Source of the DNA: Rhizopus arrhizus
Taxonomy: Eukaryota; Mucoromycota; Mucoromycetes; Mucorales; Rhizopodaceae
Reading direction: 5' to 3'
Assembly: GCA_024220505.1 (NCBI GenBank)
Contig: JAKZZE010000002.1
Location: 1,426,001 to 1,490,000 of the forward strand
Length of the DNA: 64,000 nt
A program made the translations under genes and the position numbers. Shown here piece after piece: positions 12,243 through 22,612 of the stretch (its first letter is position 1; the number at the start of each line of letters is the position of its first letter). Below the pieces are notes generated by a model. That model was given only the letters and a program-made list of their open reading frames with translations. It made no database searches and had not been told where the DNA came from.

Positions 12243-12861
12243 ATGGAAACAGTAAAAACTAGAAAGTTTAAAAGAAATCCAATAGGTTCAATAAACAATA
12301 TATAAATGAAAGAGAACTGTGATTGCTGACTGCCATTGTTAGCTCAACATAATAGGGCTTCTAGACAATTAGAAGCAAAGTTATCGGATATTGTTTATTG
12401 GGTAAATCCTATTCAATCCTTTGTTACTCTGGTATACATTATGGGTTTTATTGTATTCATAGAATCTTATTCTTTTATTCAATATTATCAGTTGTCATGT
12501 CGTTTTCAATAGCTATTAATATTGCTTATATGTTTTCCATATAATATTATTGTTATACATTTGACACTGATCATTCAGTCAAACACCTATTCAAGTATAT
12601 AACGTCACTTTGGTATTCTAAACTAAGTCTCAAATAATTCTTATTAGTTACATTTTAGATCAAAAAGATTTATTACCTAAAAACCTCGGACTTCATCATG
12701 CTTCAATTGCGCTCAATATTTCAGAAACAATAACAAGAGCTACAGTAAACATTGTGTTTGTAAAAGACCCTAAAAAGAGTTTCAAGGTAAATAAAATGCA
12801 GTAAAGAAAATGCACTAATACCTTCTTTTTACAGTGGTTAATAGTTTTCTTTTTAAGTTGA
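12243..12861 (+). CDS. Reticulon-like ER membrane protein, possibly truncated
   Basis: No long ORF is present, but short exons splice plausibly. ATG 12243 gives METVKTRKFKRNP, then a piece with LEAKLSDIVYWVNPIQS, a hydrophobic piece (SFSIAINIAYMFS), and a longer exon with YILDQKDLLPKNLGLHH. It continues through ISETITRATVNIVFVKDPKKSFK and ends WLIVFFLS then stop at 12859-12861. The pattern of a W-x-NP before the first hairpin, an amphipathic linker, and a K-x-S-x-K-W start of the second hairpin is that of the reticulon homology domain, which bends tubular ER membranes. The second hairpin stops after about eight residues, so the gene may be truncated or a final exon was missed. The middle introns are uncertain. 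Confidence 0.45.
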
Positions 12862-13017
12862 AATTTATCTATACTTGTATCGAATCAAGTTTACTTACTC
12901 ATCTTTACTCTCTCTCTGCCTTCATCTTTCCTAAACTTTTATTAAATAACAAATACATTTAATATAAATTGTTACACGTGAATCTCTTTGATACACAAAG
13001 ACTTTCAAACAAGATTT

Positions 13018-13057
13018 TTCTTCTTTTTTTCTTTCTTTCTTTCTTTCTTTCTTCTTT
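13018..13057. repeat. CT-rich (CTTT)n microsatellite in a promoter
   Basis: A pyrimidine tract made of CTTT repeats lies directly upstream of the ATG at 13061. Pyrimidine tracts just before the start are common in fungal promoters and leaders. Confidence 0.8.
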
Positions 13058-13060
13058 TAA

Positions 13061-13927
13061 ATGTCGACAGATAAATTACCAAACTTTTCTACTTTCAACT
13101 TGGATGATTTTGATTTAAATAAAGTATCTGATAATTCTTTACATCGCGGACTTAAAGACTCTCAGCGATCATTTCTATTATACTTGGAACCGATCCCTAA
13201 CTCGCCTTTACATAAATCATTAACTTTATTTCAAGAAAAGATATTCAGTCAATTTGGTCCAAATCAGGCTCATAACACGTCACCTCATTTATCCATCATA
13301 CCAAGAATATTAATTAAAAAACGTAGTAATACAAATGACAAGTGGCAGACAGTGCAAGACTTGATTGAATTGATCGACCAACAAACAAAAAACCTTCAAC
13401 TTCCTGTACCAGATTTTGCTGGTTATCAGATACTCGAAAGGCCAACTCGATCACTTATTATGAATATCAAAGTACATAATGACTATTATATGCTCATAGA
13501 AGCAATTGAATTATGCATCGGACCTTCATGTGCAAAATTAGATGTCAGTCTATTAGACAGAATACACTTAGCTTACAACGTACTCAAATCACCTTCAAAA
13601 TCTGAATTAAAGAAAATGAAAGGAATAGCAGAGTCAACAGTCGATGTTTCTGATTGGATCAAATCAGGGGGAGCATGGAAACTGACACTTTATGAAGTCA
13701 TGGTTGAAAGTCAAGTAGTGGGTGTTCAACATCAATTAAAAGAGGTTCACTCTTGGCCTATTCACCAACGTCCTCCTCAGCCCTTCATTGATCTCTTGCC
13801 AGTATTTATTCGAATCAAACTGCCTTGGCTCAATAATGCGAGTAGAAAACAATTTTCTATTGACAACAGTTCAAATCTTACGCATAAATCAAATATATCA
13901 TCAAATAAAGGATTTCATACAATTTAA
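13061..13927 (+). CDS. 2H-phosphoesterase-like protein
   Basis: This is a single-exon gene of 288 residues (ATG 13061, stop 13925-13927). The core reads SFLLYLEPIPNSPLHKSL, a form typical of the first strand and helix of the LigT/2',3'-cyclic phosphodiesterase (2H) fold, followed by SPHLSI. That is the first H-x-S/T motif. The second expected motif appears as RIHLAYNVL, an H-x-A rather than H-x-T/S, so the active site may be altered. 2H enzymes act on cyclic phosphates or 2'-5' bonds in RNA and nucleotides. The N-terminus (about 35 residues) and the C-terminus (about 40 residues, Ser/Asn-rich) look disordered. Its stop is 50 bp from the convergent SmF gene. The fold is a reasonable inference; activity is not established. 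Confidence 0.6.
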   Translation: MSTDKLPNFSTFNLDDFDLNKVSDNSLHRGLKDSQRSFLLYLEPIPNSPLHKSLTLFQEKIFSQFGPNQAHNTSPHLSIIPRILIKKRSNTNDKWQTVQDLIELIDQQTKNLQLPVPDFAGYQILERPTRSLIMNIKVHNDYYMLIEAIELCIGPSCAKLDVSLLDRIHLAYNVLKSPSKSELKKMKGIAESTVDVSDWIKSGGAWKLTLYEVMVESQVVGVQHQLKEVHSWPIHQRPPQPFIDLLPVFIRIKLPWLNNASRKQFSIDNSSNLTHKSNISSNKGFHTI

Positions 13928-13977
13928 TCATTTCTTTCTCTTCTTCTTTTTTAATTGTTGTTGTTAATAACGTTATC

Positions 13978-14393
13978 TTACTCTTCCATCTTGCCTTCAT
14001 CTTCTTCAACTCCACGAATGTATAAAACATTGTTACATCTATTACATCAATTGTTATTAGCTTTCTTTATTTAATCTTCTTCTTTATACCTAATCAACAC
14101 TTCACCAAGAGTTCCAACAGAAACACCATCTTGAAATTCCTCTGTGTTTGCCAACTAATTATATATTTTAATATACAGACGCGTTTATTTTATATAAAAA
14201 TACAGTTTCATTACCTGTAAGTTCATGTAATTATCTACAGAGACGAGATAACCTTGATATTCACCACCCCACTTTAATTTGACAGAAACAGGTTTACCGG
14301 TAAGATCATTAAGGAAAGGTTTAGGATTAACAGGAACAAACTATAATGAAATTTAGGATTATGCAAACATTAACAAAAAAAACTTACAGACAT
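13978..14393 (-). CDS. SNRPF: Small nuclear ribonucleoprotein SmF
   Basis: A three-intron gene encodes about 86 residues. Exon 1 is only MS (ATG 14391-14393). Exon 2 gives [22 protein letters not shown] and [20 protein letters not shown], the Sm1 motif. Exon 3 gives [22 protein letters not shown], and the last exon has [19 protein letters not shown], the Sm2 motif. The match to SmF along its entire length is very clear. SmF is one of seven proteins forming the ring around the U-rich site of spliceosomal snRNAs. Its intron count is notable for so small a protein. Stop TAA at 13978-13980. Confidence 0.95.
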
Positions 14394-14549
14394 GCTGAAC
14401 GGTATATGATTTTGAACAGAAAAGAAAAAAGATTTTTGAAGCAATTGCAAAATAATTTTACGTCACATTGTTAAACAGCCAATAAGATACTTTTTATTAA
14501 TGAAGAGTGTATATTAAAACGAAAAAATGGGGAAATTATAAAGGAAAAT

Positions 14550-16303
14550 CTATTCTCTCCAAGTGTATTTGATGTTACTTGGTCTTTCAGGCACAACAAC
14601 CATAGAAGTATAATCGGATTTAGGCACACCCTTACCATCTTCTAATTCAATGTCAAAGAGACGAATTATAGTAGCGATAATGGTCTTGATCTGAAGATAA
14701 CCAAATTGCTCACCAATACATCTGTGTCTGCCAGCGCCAAAAGGTAAAAAGGGATTCTTGGAGGAGATGCCGACAGCGCCAAAGCCATAATCAATGTTAC
14801 TGTCATCACCAGCTTCCATTGAATGGACAGGATCAGTCAAGTTGATCCATCGTAAAGGATCATATTTTAAGGGTTCATTAAAGTATTGACTGTCGACTTG
14901 AGTGACACCAGGTACAGCACACAAAAAGTTGCCCTTGGGAATTTCATGACCCGTTTTTTCATAAACTACCTTATTTGCAGTAACTCTTCTCATCATTTGG
15001 AAAATGGGTGGATGAAGACGCAAAGTTTCGCGAACACAGCTGTCTAATAAAGTGAGCTCCTTCAGGTTATCAAAGGTCAAATCAGCCTTGAGAGATCCCA
15101 ACTTTGTGATTTGCTCTTCACGCAACTCACGAATAAGGTCGGGTCGTGCAGCCAATTCCAACAATGTCCAGGCAGATGTGGTGGCAGATGTATGTTGGCC
15201 GCCGAAAAGGACAGCAATCATCATACCGGCAATGTGATGGTCAGGTACGTTAGATCCATCTTTATAATTGGCATCCATCAAAGCTTGAAGCAAGTCTGCA
15301 TTACTCTAAGACAAGGTTATTAACAGCCGAGATAGAAACAGTTGGAGTATCTTACAAAATCATTTTCAGCTTTTCTACGAGCAATAATACTAGAATAAAG
15401 ATCCGTCATCTTTTGACGAGCCACATCGCGTTTACGATAAGAAGGTAAGGGAAGGTTTGGGAAAATGAAGTTGATAGGTTTAAATCCTTGGTCAAGATCA
15501 TAATATAAACCAGCAACACTATCATCCAAGCTTGCACGAATTTCTTTACCCATCAAACAGCGAGAAGCGGTACAGATAATAAGTTCACCAAGCGTATGAT
15601 AGGCATCAAATGCACCCGTAGGCTTCTTGTAGTTTTTGAAGAAACCCTCAACTTCTTCAACAATCATTGGAACGTGTTGGCGGAAAGATTCTGAATTCAA
15701 ACCAGCCTTAATAAATCTATTATAGTTTAGGTTGAGTTGCGTTATCGCTTCTGTTTTTCTATTTTGTTGATTACTTTTTTTGTTCCATGAATATGCTATG
15801 AGGAGCATCATAGACAACCTCAGGACCAAAGACATGTTTTGTCATATGGTTATAGGCATCAGCAGCAGATGTCAAGTTTTGTTTGGCATTGAAAACAAAT
15901 TGGTTTCCGTCTGCATTCAAAAACACAGTGACACGCTTACCAACCATATAGAAAGTAAACACATCTCCATACTTTTTTTGGCACTTTTGTAAAAAGGCAA
16001 TAGGATTTCTATACAGAACGTTAGAAAACTTAAATCTTAAGCTTTTTTTTCCAAATCCTTTCTTACATTCCAAATTCAACAGCATTACCCATAAATGGGA
16101 TCCATGAAAACACTACAGGGGGTTCTTTGGGATTCTTTGGACCAAACTATCAAATTTCTAAGTTTTTTCATTCTATTTTTGTCTATGTCATTGACAAATA
16201 CCCATTGGTTCAAAATGTTGATGATAACAAAGACACCCAGTGCTAACACAGCATAGAGTGGTATGCTCTCTAGAGTGGGGAGTAAAGTGGAGATGACGGC
16301 CAT
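14550..16303 (-). CDS. ERG11: Lanosterol 14-alpha-demethylase, CYP51
   Basis: This ER-anchored P450 removes the 14-methyl of lanosterol or eburicol in ergosterol synthesis and is the azole target. The start is ATG 16301-16303 (MAVISTLLPTLES), with an N-terminal anchor helix. Then come PPVVFSWIPFMGNAVEFG, the substrate-site segment VFGPEVVYDAPHS, the I-helix AVLFGGQHTSATTSAW, ExxR (ETLRLHPP), and the heme loop FLPFGAGRHRCIGEQFGYLQ. The stop is at 14550-14552. About four short introns are present. The Tyr of VVYDAP, which aligns with C. albicans Tyr132, is retained; a Phe at this place is reported in a Mucorales CYP51 paralogue linked to intrinsic short-tailed azole resistance. This copy therefore looks like the other paralogue (inference from motif only). 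Confidence 0.95.
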
Positions 16304-17829
16304 AATATCAAGAGGAAAAAGAAATAGAGCGGGGCTTTTCGAGATTATTTTATACAGAGACTTGTGTAACTCGTCGCGGCTCCATTTGCAGAACACTTTT
16401 GATCAACCACAAAGGGAGCATATAATTCCTTAATGTAAGGATACCTCACTTGCTAAAACATTGTGGTACAAGATGATGAAAAAAGACTTAGATTCACTGA
16501 ACAGTGAGATACACTAGACAAGTGTATCTTTGAGACATAGAGTACCCAAGCCCTTTGAAAAGATAAGCAACCTATGTCTGTATGCACCATTGTACTAAAC
16601 GTAGATAAAAAGGAATAAAAAAGCATCAAAGCGATAATTACGTTGATATACTTTTTTATTCTTGAATATGATCAAAGATAAAACTGTTGATGTTGCATTT
16701 ATAATAGGCATCCATAGAAGCATTGTTTAAGTCGTCATTTTATTTTGTTCCTGAATGATTATTGAATTTGATTAAGCTCGGTGATTAAGTAAGTACAAAA
16801 AGACTGAAATTTAATGATAGAGACAACAGGAGCCACCAAGGCATCGATCAGGTTATTGATAAGATTATTACTCATTCATTCGTTTAGATCGATAGAGTTA
16901 CTATGCAAGAAAAACAATATTCCATCCTGACATACATAGCCTCAATGCAACTTGATATATTGGATCATCAAAGAGATCATGCAAAGACCTATTACTATAA
17001 CAAATTGATGTTATATACGCAAGATATACATCACTCTTTATGATATAATTAATTGTCAGGCCTTTATGCTTAAGCTATGCCAGCGTTGGAGGTGTTTGGT
17101 TTATAGCATAATTTATTATTTATGTCTACATATAATACTATGAAACATGAAGATCGTTCTTGTTCTTTTCATTTTTCAACAATCAAGCTATATAATAATA
17201 CAAGTATACATTGAGATGAGAGCATATGTAAGCTTTTCTTTAAGAAGCAGCTGTGAGATAAAGAAAGCACTTATTATCAACACACCATAATGATATGATC
17301 CCTTTATCCTTCAGTTTATGTCATGAAGCCAGTAACTCACAAGCTTTTCACTGAATCCTTTAGAAGCCCATGAAAGGAAACAGTTACTTGGAGATAAAAA
17401 AACGATAAAGAGATTCTCCTTAATCCGGCCTCGCGTTTCCTAATCTGTCCTTTGACTTTGCATTTATCTCATTTAAATTCTGTCAACAGTATTTCATCCT
17501 CTCTACACATTCATCTGGAAATAATAGACAATGGCCTCATTTCTTGTGATATTACATGTCTCTGAAAGGCACACTGAGGGTGGATAACTTACCTCTTTAA
17601 CCAGATGAAGTCCCTGCTTGCATGACCCAAATGCTTTAAGGCATAAATATTCGAGCGTGAACACATTTGATTTCACATGTAAGTTTTCTGTGGTCAGGAA
17701 CAGATATAAATTGTACAACAAACAAGCTCAAGTACATTTTTACTCAACAGGCAATGGAACTAGGAAACACACATGTGTTATGTATCTGAATATTTTTATT
17801 ATTTGCTGTTAACATAAATACTAGTTTGT
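16304..17829. other. Intergenic region, 1.5 kb
   Basis: AT-rich DNA with no exon-like conserved segment. On the minus strand at 16759-16875 a 38-codon ORF (MSNNLINNLIDALVAPVVSI...) looks amphipathic, but I have no support that it is expressed. The region upstream of CYP51 should contain its sterol-responsive promoter; I could not assign a defined SRE box. Confidence 0.5.
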
Positions 17830-18276
17830 TTAAATTGGTTGTCGTTCTAAAGTATGACCTGATGATGCTGAAAAAACAAACTTTTCGAATGGGAACAGAA
17901 TTGTTCTATCATATTGACTAATGTAAGGCAATACAATACAAATGATAGTGGCTAGTATACTGATGATGATGCTAAGTCGAATAAATCCATAAACTAACCG
18001 AACGATGCCCTTAACTGTCATGATGACAGCTGAAAACAAAGCGTATAGTATCAACAGAGCTAAAGCGATTGGTATAATATCTGATTGTATAGGAATATTA
18101 TTCAATATATTATAATAGGTTCGAACGATAGGTGGGCTATGCTCATATAAGATGTTGAATAAATTGGATATCAACTGAAATGCTTCAGTAGGGGTTGGTG
18201 CGTGAAGTTGTTCTCCAATAATTTCATACATGTAAATGTAACATTTTGAAAGAATATCTGCTACAACAACATCCAT
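17830..18276 (-). CDS. Small two-helix membrane protein, possibly Apq12-like
   Basis: A single-exon ORF of 148 residues (ATG 18274-18276). The N-terminal 75 residues are soluble. Two adjacent hydrophobic segments follow (IIPIALALLILYALFSAVI and LSIIISILATIICIVLPYI), separated by a short basic amphipathic stretch (KGIVRLVYGFIR). Size and layout resemble the fungal nuclear-envelope/ER protein Apq12 (nuclear pore assembly family), but the similarity is only general. It lies 150 bp downstream of the HID1 stop on the same strand. The coding character is convincing; the family name is tentative. Confidence 0.6.
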   Translation of the reverse strand: MDVVVADILSKCYIYMYEIIGEQLHAPTPTEAFQLISNLFNILYEHSPPIVRTYYNILNNIPIQSDIIPIALALLILYALFSAVIMTVKGIVRLVYGFIRLSIIISILATIICIVLPYISQYDRTILFPFEKFVFSASSGHTLERQPI

Positions 18277-18425
18277 ACTTGAAATCCGTAGAAAAAAAAA
18301 TAGGTGTTGAAATAGAAAAGAGAATTTGAAAGAAAAAAAAAAAAGGCTTATTTTTAATGATGTGTCTGTATTTAAATTTTTTTCATTTCACACAAAACGT
18401 ATGATCTATTGCCACAAAAACTTTT

Positions 18426-21271
18426 TTATCCTTGTTTGATTTGAAATAGCTTGACGTGTGTACCGTTCCAAGGTCCATAATCTTTCATTGTACTTACATA
18501 GTTGTGTCCCCACAGCATACTTCTGAACCAAATAAACAGTGCTTCTCCCCATTGAAATTTACGAATAAATATCGGGTTCCCTTCCGTTAAAATATCTGTT
18601 GTGGAAACCGTACTCAAATATGCTTTAATCTCTTCGAGGGTTATATTGCTATCTTTGCATTTTTCTTCAATCGAGGGTACCAAGGATTCTAATAGCTTCA
18701 AAATGCTGACCAAGGGTAGCTTTGATTTCCATGTTTCAAACCACTCTTCGGTTGGTGTGAATCCAGTTTTGGATACAAAAATCGTACCACTGCTGCCATC
18801 ATCATTGGCAGATGAGGACTCGGCGGTTGTCTGAGCTTGCTCTTCTTCTTTTCTCAAATTGGATTCCTCTTCCTCTTGTGGCTTGTTTGCCTCTTCTTCA
18901 CTACTGCCTCTTTCCTGCTTAGCAGTTTCCTTACTACCAGGATTAGTTCCTTTTCCTTCTTTACTTTCTCTCAATGAGCGCAACCTTTCAGCTTCGGTTA
19001 CAGCAGCTCCAAACGTCAACTTGTCCAGCTTTTCAAAATAATCATGATGCAGTATCATTGAATAAACAAAATTGGGATTTTCAGAATATTGATGGTGGAT
19101 GATATTATTGAATGCTTCCAAAAGATAGCCAGCCAACAAATGATTGTGCTCTTCATTCAATAGGAAGCCAGGTGATGACATGGAGTGAAATAAACCCATT
19201 AATTTGGATGCTGTAGTGACACCCAAGTTTTTTGCATAAGGTGATATATTCGTGATTGTCAATACTAATGCTGGATAAAGAGATGAAAGTAGTCCACGAG
19301 TTGAAGCAATCAACGAAAATATGGACTAAATAAAAGTTAGCTATTTGGTTAGCAACTCAATGTGTGATTATTTACAATAATAAGGAAATCTGCATAGGTG
19401 CCGTTGAATGCATAGAGTCGAATGATTGAAGGAAGTGATGAATGTGTAGCAAATGGTTGATTAAGCTTAGTACAGTAGCCTTTACTTGATGACAATGTCT
19501 GGAGCATAAATGCGCACATTCTAACTAAGCCCACTTGAGCTACATAGTATTGTTCAGTATGTGGTCAGAATTAAAAAAGAGGAAAGCGCTTGGCCACCCT
19601 CTTAATACTAAATCTTTTTACCCAGGTTATTTTTGTTTTCAGTGGCATGAAATACCAAAGCCACTGTTAAATCAAGAACCTGATCGTTTTCTACGAGATA
19701 ATCTTTAAACCTCTATAATGTATCATACCCAGAAGAAGTTCTATTTAGTTGAAAGGCAATTGATGTCTTTGACAAAAACAAACTTACCGAGTTTATCTCA
19801 AGCAAGCGCCAACAAAACATCATGACTTCAATGAAGCATCCTACACGCTTGGTTGATCCGGGCAAGTAAGTGTTTACTGCAGTCATTGGGTTTACCAAAA
19901 TACGATAGAGACCCTTTGTCAAAAACTCAAAATCCTTTGGACGATGCAGTTTTGATACATAGTGTCGAAAAGCGTTATCCACACTAGTAGATGGGGAAGC
20001 TTGATCCTGTGGAGAAAAGACTTCTAATTCAACGCTTGTTTTTGGTACAACAGCTACATCTGGACTCTCCAAAGTGATCACTTCTATATTAGTAACTGGA
20101 AACTCTGCGGAAGTAGGTGAGGAGCCCGAATCGACTTGGCGTATCATATCTGCTTGCTGTGGAGATCTATAATCCAACAAGGCTAATAAACAAGCCAAAC
20201 TAAAAGAAACAAGCTGTTCTTTACTTCCACTCAAGACATAGGTGTAAGGCATCCAGCCTGTTGGATCGTAATTACAAACAGTGTTGATCAAGCTGCAAAG
20301 TATCACCAGCAAAACCTTTTTTTCAAGTTTGGTAGCAATGAATCTTAGCCAAAAGTTTTCTTCGGATAATAATTGTGCAGGGGCGGTATACATTGATTTG
20401 GACAATAACACAGTCAGTAGTCTCAAGACTTCCGTTCGGTTAGATTCTGCATCTTTTGATGTAGAAATTGGAACTATTGATGATCCAACTCCATTTTCCC
20501 AAATAGTATATACCACTTTCGACTCTTCTGTAGCTGCTGAAATAGGAAGTGTGAATCCAGCCAAGTATAAAGCCTGGATAGTCACTAATGTCTACTGTTT
20601 AGCGCGTTTAGATATTTTGGTTTGTTTTTGTGTCTTTACTCGTTAACAGTGACTCTGCTCGGCAGGGAAGTATCTCATATTCTGGCTTGTTGTCAACCGT
20701 CCTTGTTTCTTTTTCTTGTTGTCTTGGAGCCCAAAAAAATGATTCTTCCCATTGCAGACATTCTGTGCTTTCAAATATAAATGGCATTAATCGTGTCATA
20801 ATTCTACAGCAATTCAAAAGGTGGTTTATAGAATGCTGTTCGGATGGAAAGTTTTTAGCTGATAGTATAGTTTTCATTTTATCCAAGACCTTTATTTGGT
20901 TTTTAAATAAAAATAGCATGGTTTAAATATAAGCCTTTTACCTTATCGATTAATGTCTCGAGGTTAACTTTTGAACTGTCTCTTATGCGTCGAATATCGT
21001 TTGCACCAATTAATGAAAATATATCATCGACATTTTCTGGCAAATTCCAAAACTATTTAATTAGCATAAACAGTTAATACACCAAGAACAATATCATAGC
21101 TTATTGTTTCTATTACAGAACTCCAAAATTCGTCTTTATTAGTTGGTATGTCCTTAAAACAATAAAAAATTAGTATATTGCTATTTAATTATTACTTTTT
21201 ATGTATACCTTGTCTTCATACAGTCGAAATACAGTCTTTCTAAAAGCAAGCTTACTGTCAGTTGCTCCCAT
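18426..21271 (-). CDS. HID1: HID1 family protein (Golgi/secretory)
   Basis: The N-terminus at 21269-21271 reads MGATDSKLAFRKTVFRLYEDK, which is the family's near-invariant start and an N-myristoylation signal (MG). The body is a large helical protein in at least seven exons (segments such as AEWYYTYVLSG-type helices around 20.2 kb). A long acidic and Glu/Lys-rich insertion occurs about residues 110-170 of the last exon, and the C-terminus is FIWFRSMLWGHNYVSTMKDYGPWNGTHVKLFQIKQG. HID-1 proteins are peripheral Golgi membrane proteins needed for protein sorting; fungal members include Ftp105 and Ecm30-like proteins. Exon borders toward the 5' end (20.9-21.2 kb) are short and inferred. Confidence 0.88.
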
Positions 21272-22612
21272 ACTTTTTTTTTGTTCCTTGAAAAGAAAGA
21301 CACTTCAAGGCGCCTATATTTTTTTTTTCTTGAAATCAAAGCGCGCTGGTTAAAAAGTCATGTTGTACAAAGACAAATCCTGATGTCGATTCAAAAGTGA
21401 TGCACACATTAAATACCTTATTCGTTGTGCTTAATATTAAATCTTCTTTAATTAATGTAAAGTTTTTTATTTTTATGAACGGTTTTTTTGTATTATAAAT
21501 TGAGATTTAAGCTTTATATAATATCCATGATCAAAGCCTCCTTCTTTCTTCCAAAGTGATTTAAATTTGCAGCCAAGACATTACTATCCCCATTTCAGTG
21601 CAACATAGGCTCTTCCAGCCAATAAATGAGAGCATTCAGACTAACCTGAAACAAATTTGAAAGTATTTCTTTAGTATTATTTTATTAGGGATAGGCTCGA
21701 CTGTTTGATGTTTTTATCTCACTCTTCGTTTATTTTTAACAGTTATCTATTTGAAAAGCCAAATTGTTTGCTCAAAATTTAATAAGCGCAATTTTTACGA
21801 AATTTCCTATTATGCGTAAGGCATATTTGACTAAATGCTAGGCACCTTTATTTTTATACGCCTGTCTCATCAATCAAAGTAGAACGAGTCGAGGCGAGAC
21901 GACTATATAAGTTGTACCTTTAAGTGAAGTAGTCAGAAGAAGAGCATGATCTTTTGCAAGAAACAGCCGTATTCTTTAGATAGCTACCATGGAAAAGCCC
22001 TTTGCCTAAATACGGGTAAATAAACCTGATATAGTAAAACAATTGTTAGTAGCGCGATTTTATTTTTATGATGGAAAGAGAGTATCCAGACAAATAAATT
22101 GCTACTGAGCAATTCTCAAAACTAAAAATGCTGCGATATTATAAATATCTCTAAATCTACTTCAATAAAAGAGAAGGAAAGAAAACTAACACAGATGGAA
22201 CATAATTGAGTAATTTGAGCGTGATGTTTGTTATTTTATTTGGAATCGCTCTATTTCTTTTTAATTTTGTACTTTAAATATCAAGCATAATTTAGCTTGA
22301 CGAGATAGAATAACAGAGAATGGTTTAATGATGTAGTTACGGATCTCTCTCTCTCTCCTTTTTTGAATCTTACAAGAATGGGTACATATTTTTTAAGTGA
22401 TTTTTCATTTCTTGTAAAAAAAAAAGGGGAGGGTGTCTTTTAATCAAAATATACAATTTGCTCTTCTATAAAATCAAGCGAAATGTTGATATAAACAACA
22501 CGATTACGTTGTTTAGTCCTATTTTGACTCCTAGCTCTCCCTCTTGTTTTAGCTTTTGACATGTGAGGAACACCAAACGTTTCCGAACTAATGGTTATTA
22601 AAGTTTTTATTT
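21272..22612. other. Intergenic region with a small coding relic
   Basis: Mostly AT-rich and featureless. On the minus strand at about 21517-21645 one frame reads VSLNALIYWLEEPMLH, stop, then NGDSNVLAANLNHFGRKKEA. This looks like a decayed coding exon with one in-frame TGA. I do not recognise the parent protein. Confidence 0.4.

Noticed and set aside
13021..13055. Short tandem repeat considered as a CRISPR-like array
   Set aside because: Simple CTTT microsatellite without spacers; no CRISPR array exists in this eukaryotic window.
17503..17721. 72-codon minus-strand ORF in the CYP51 upstream region
   Set aside because: Overlaps another random ORF on the opposite strand, no motif.
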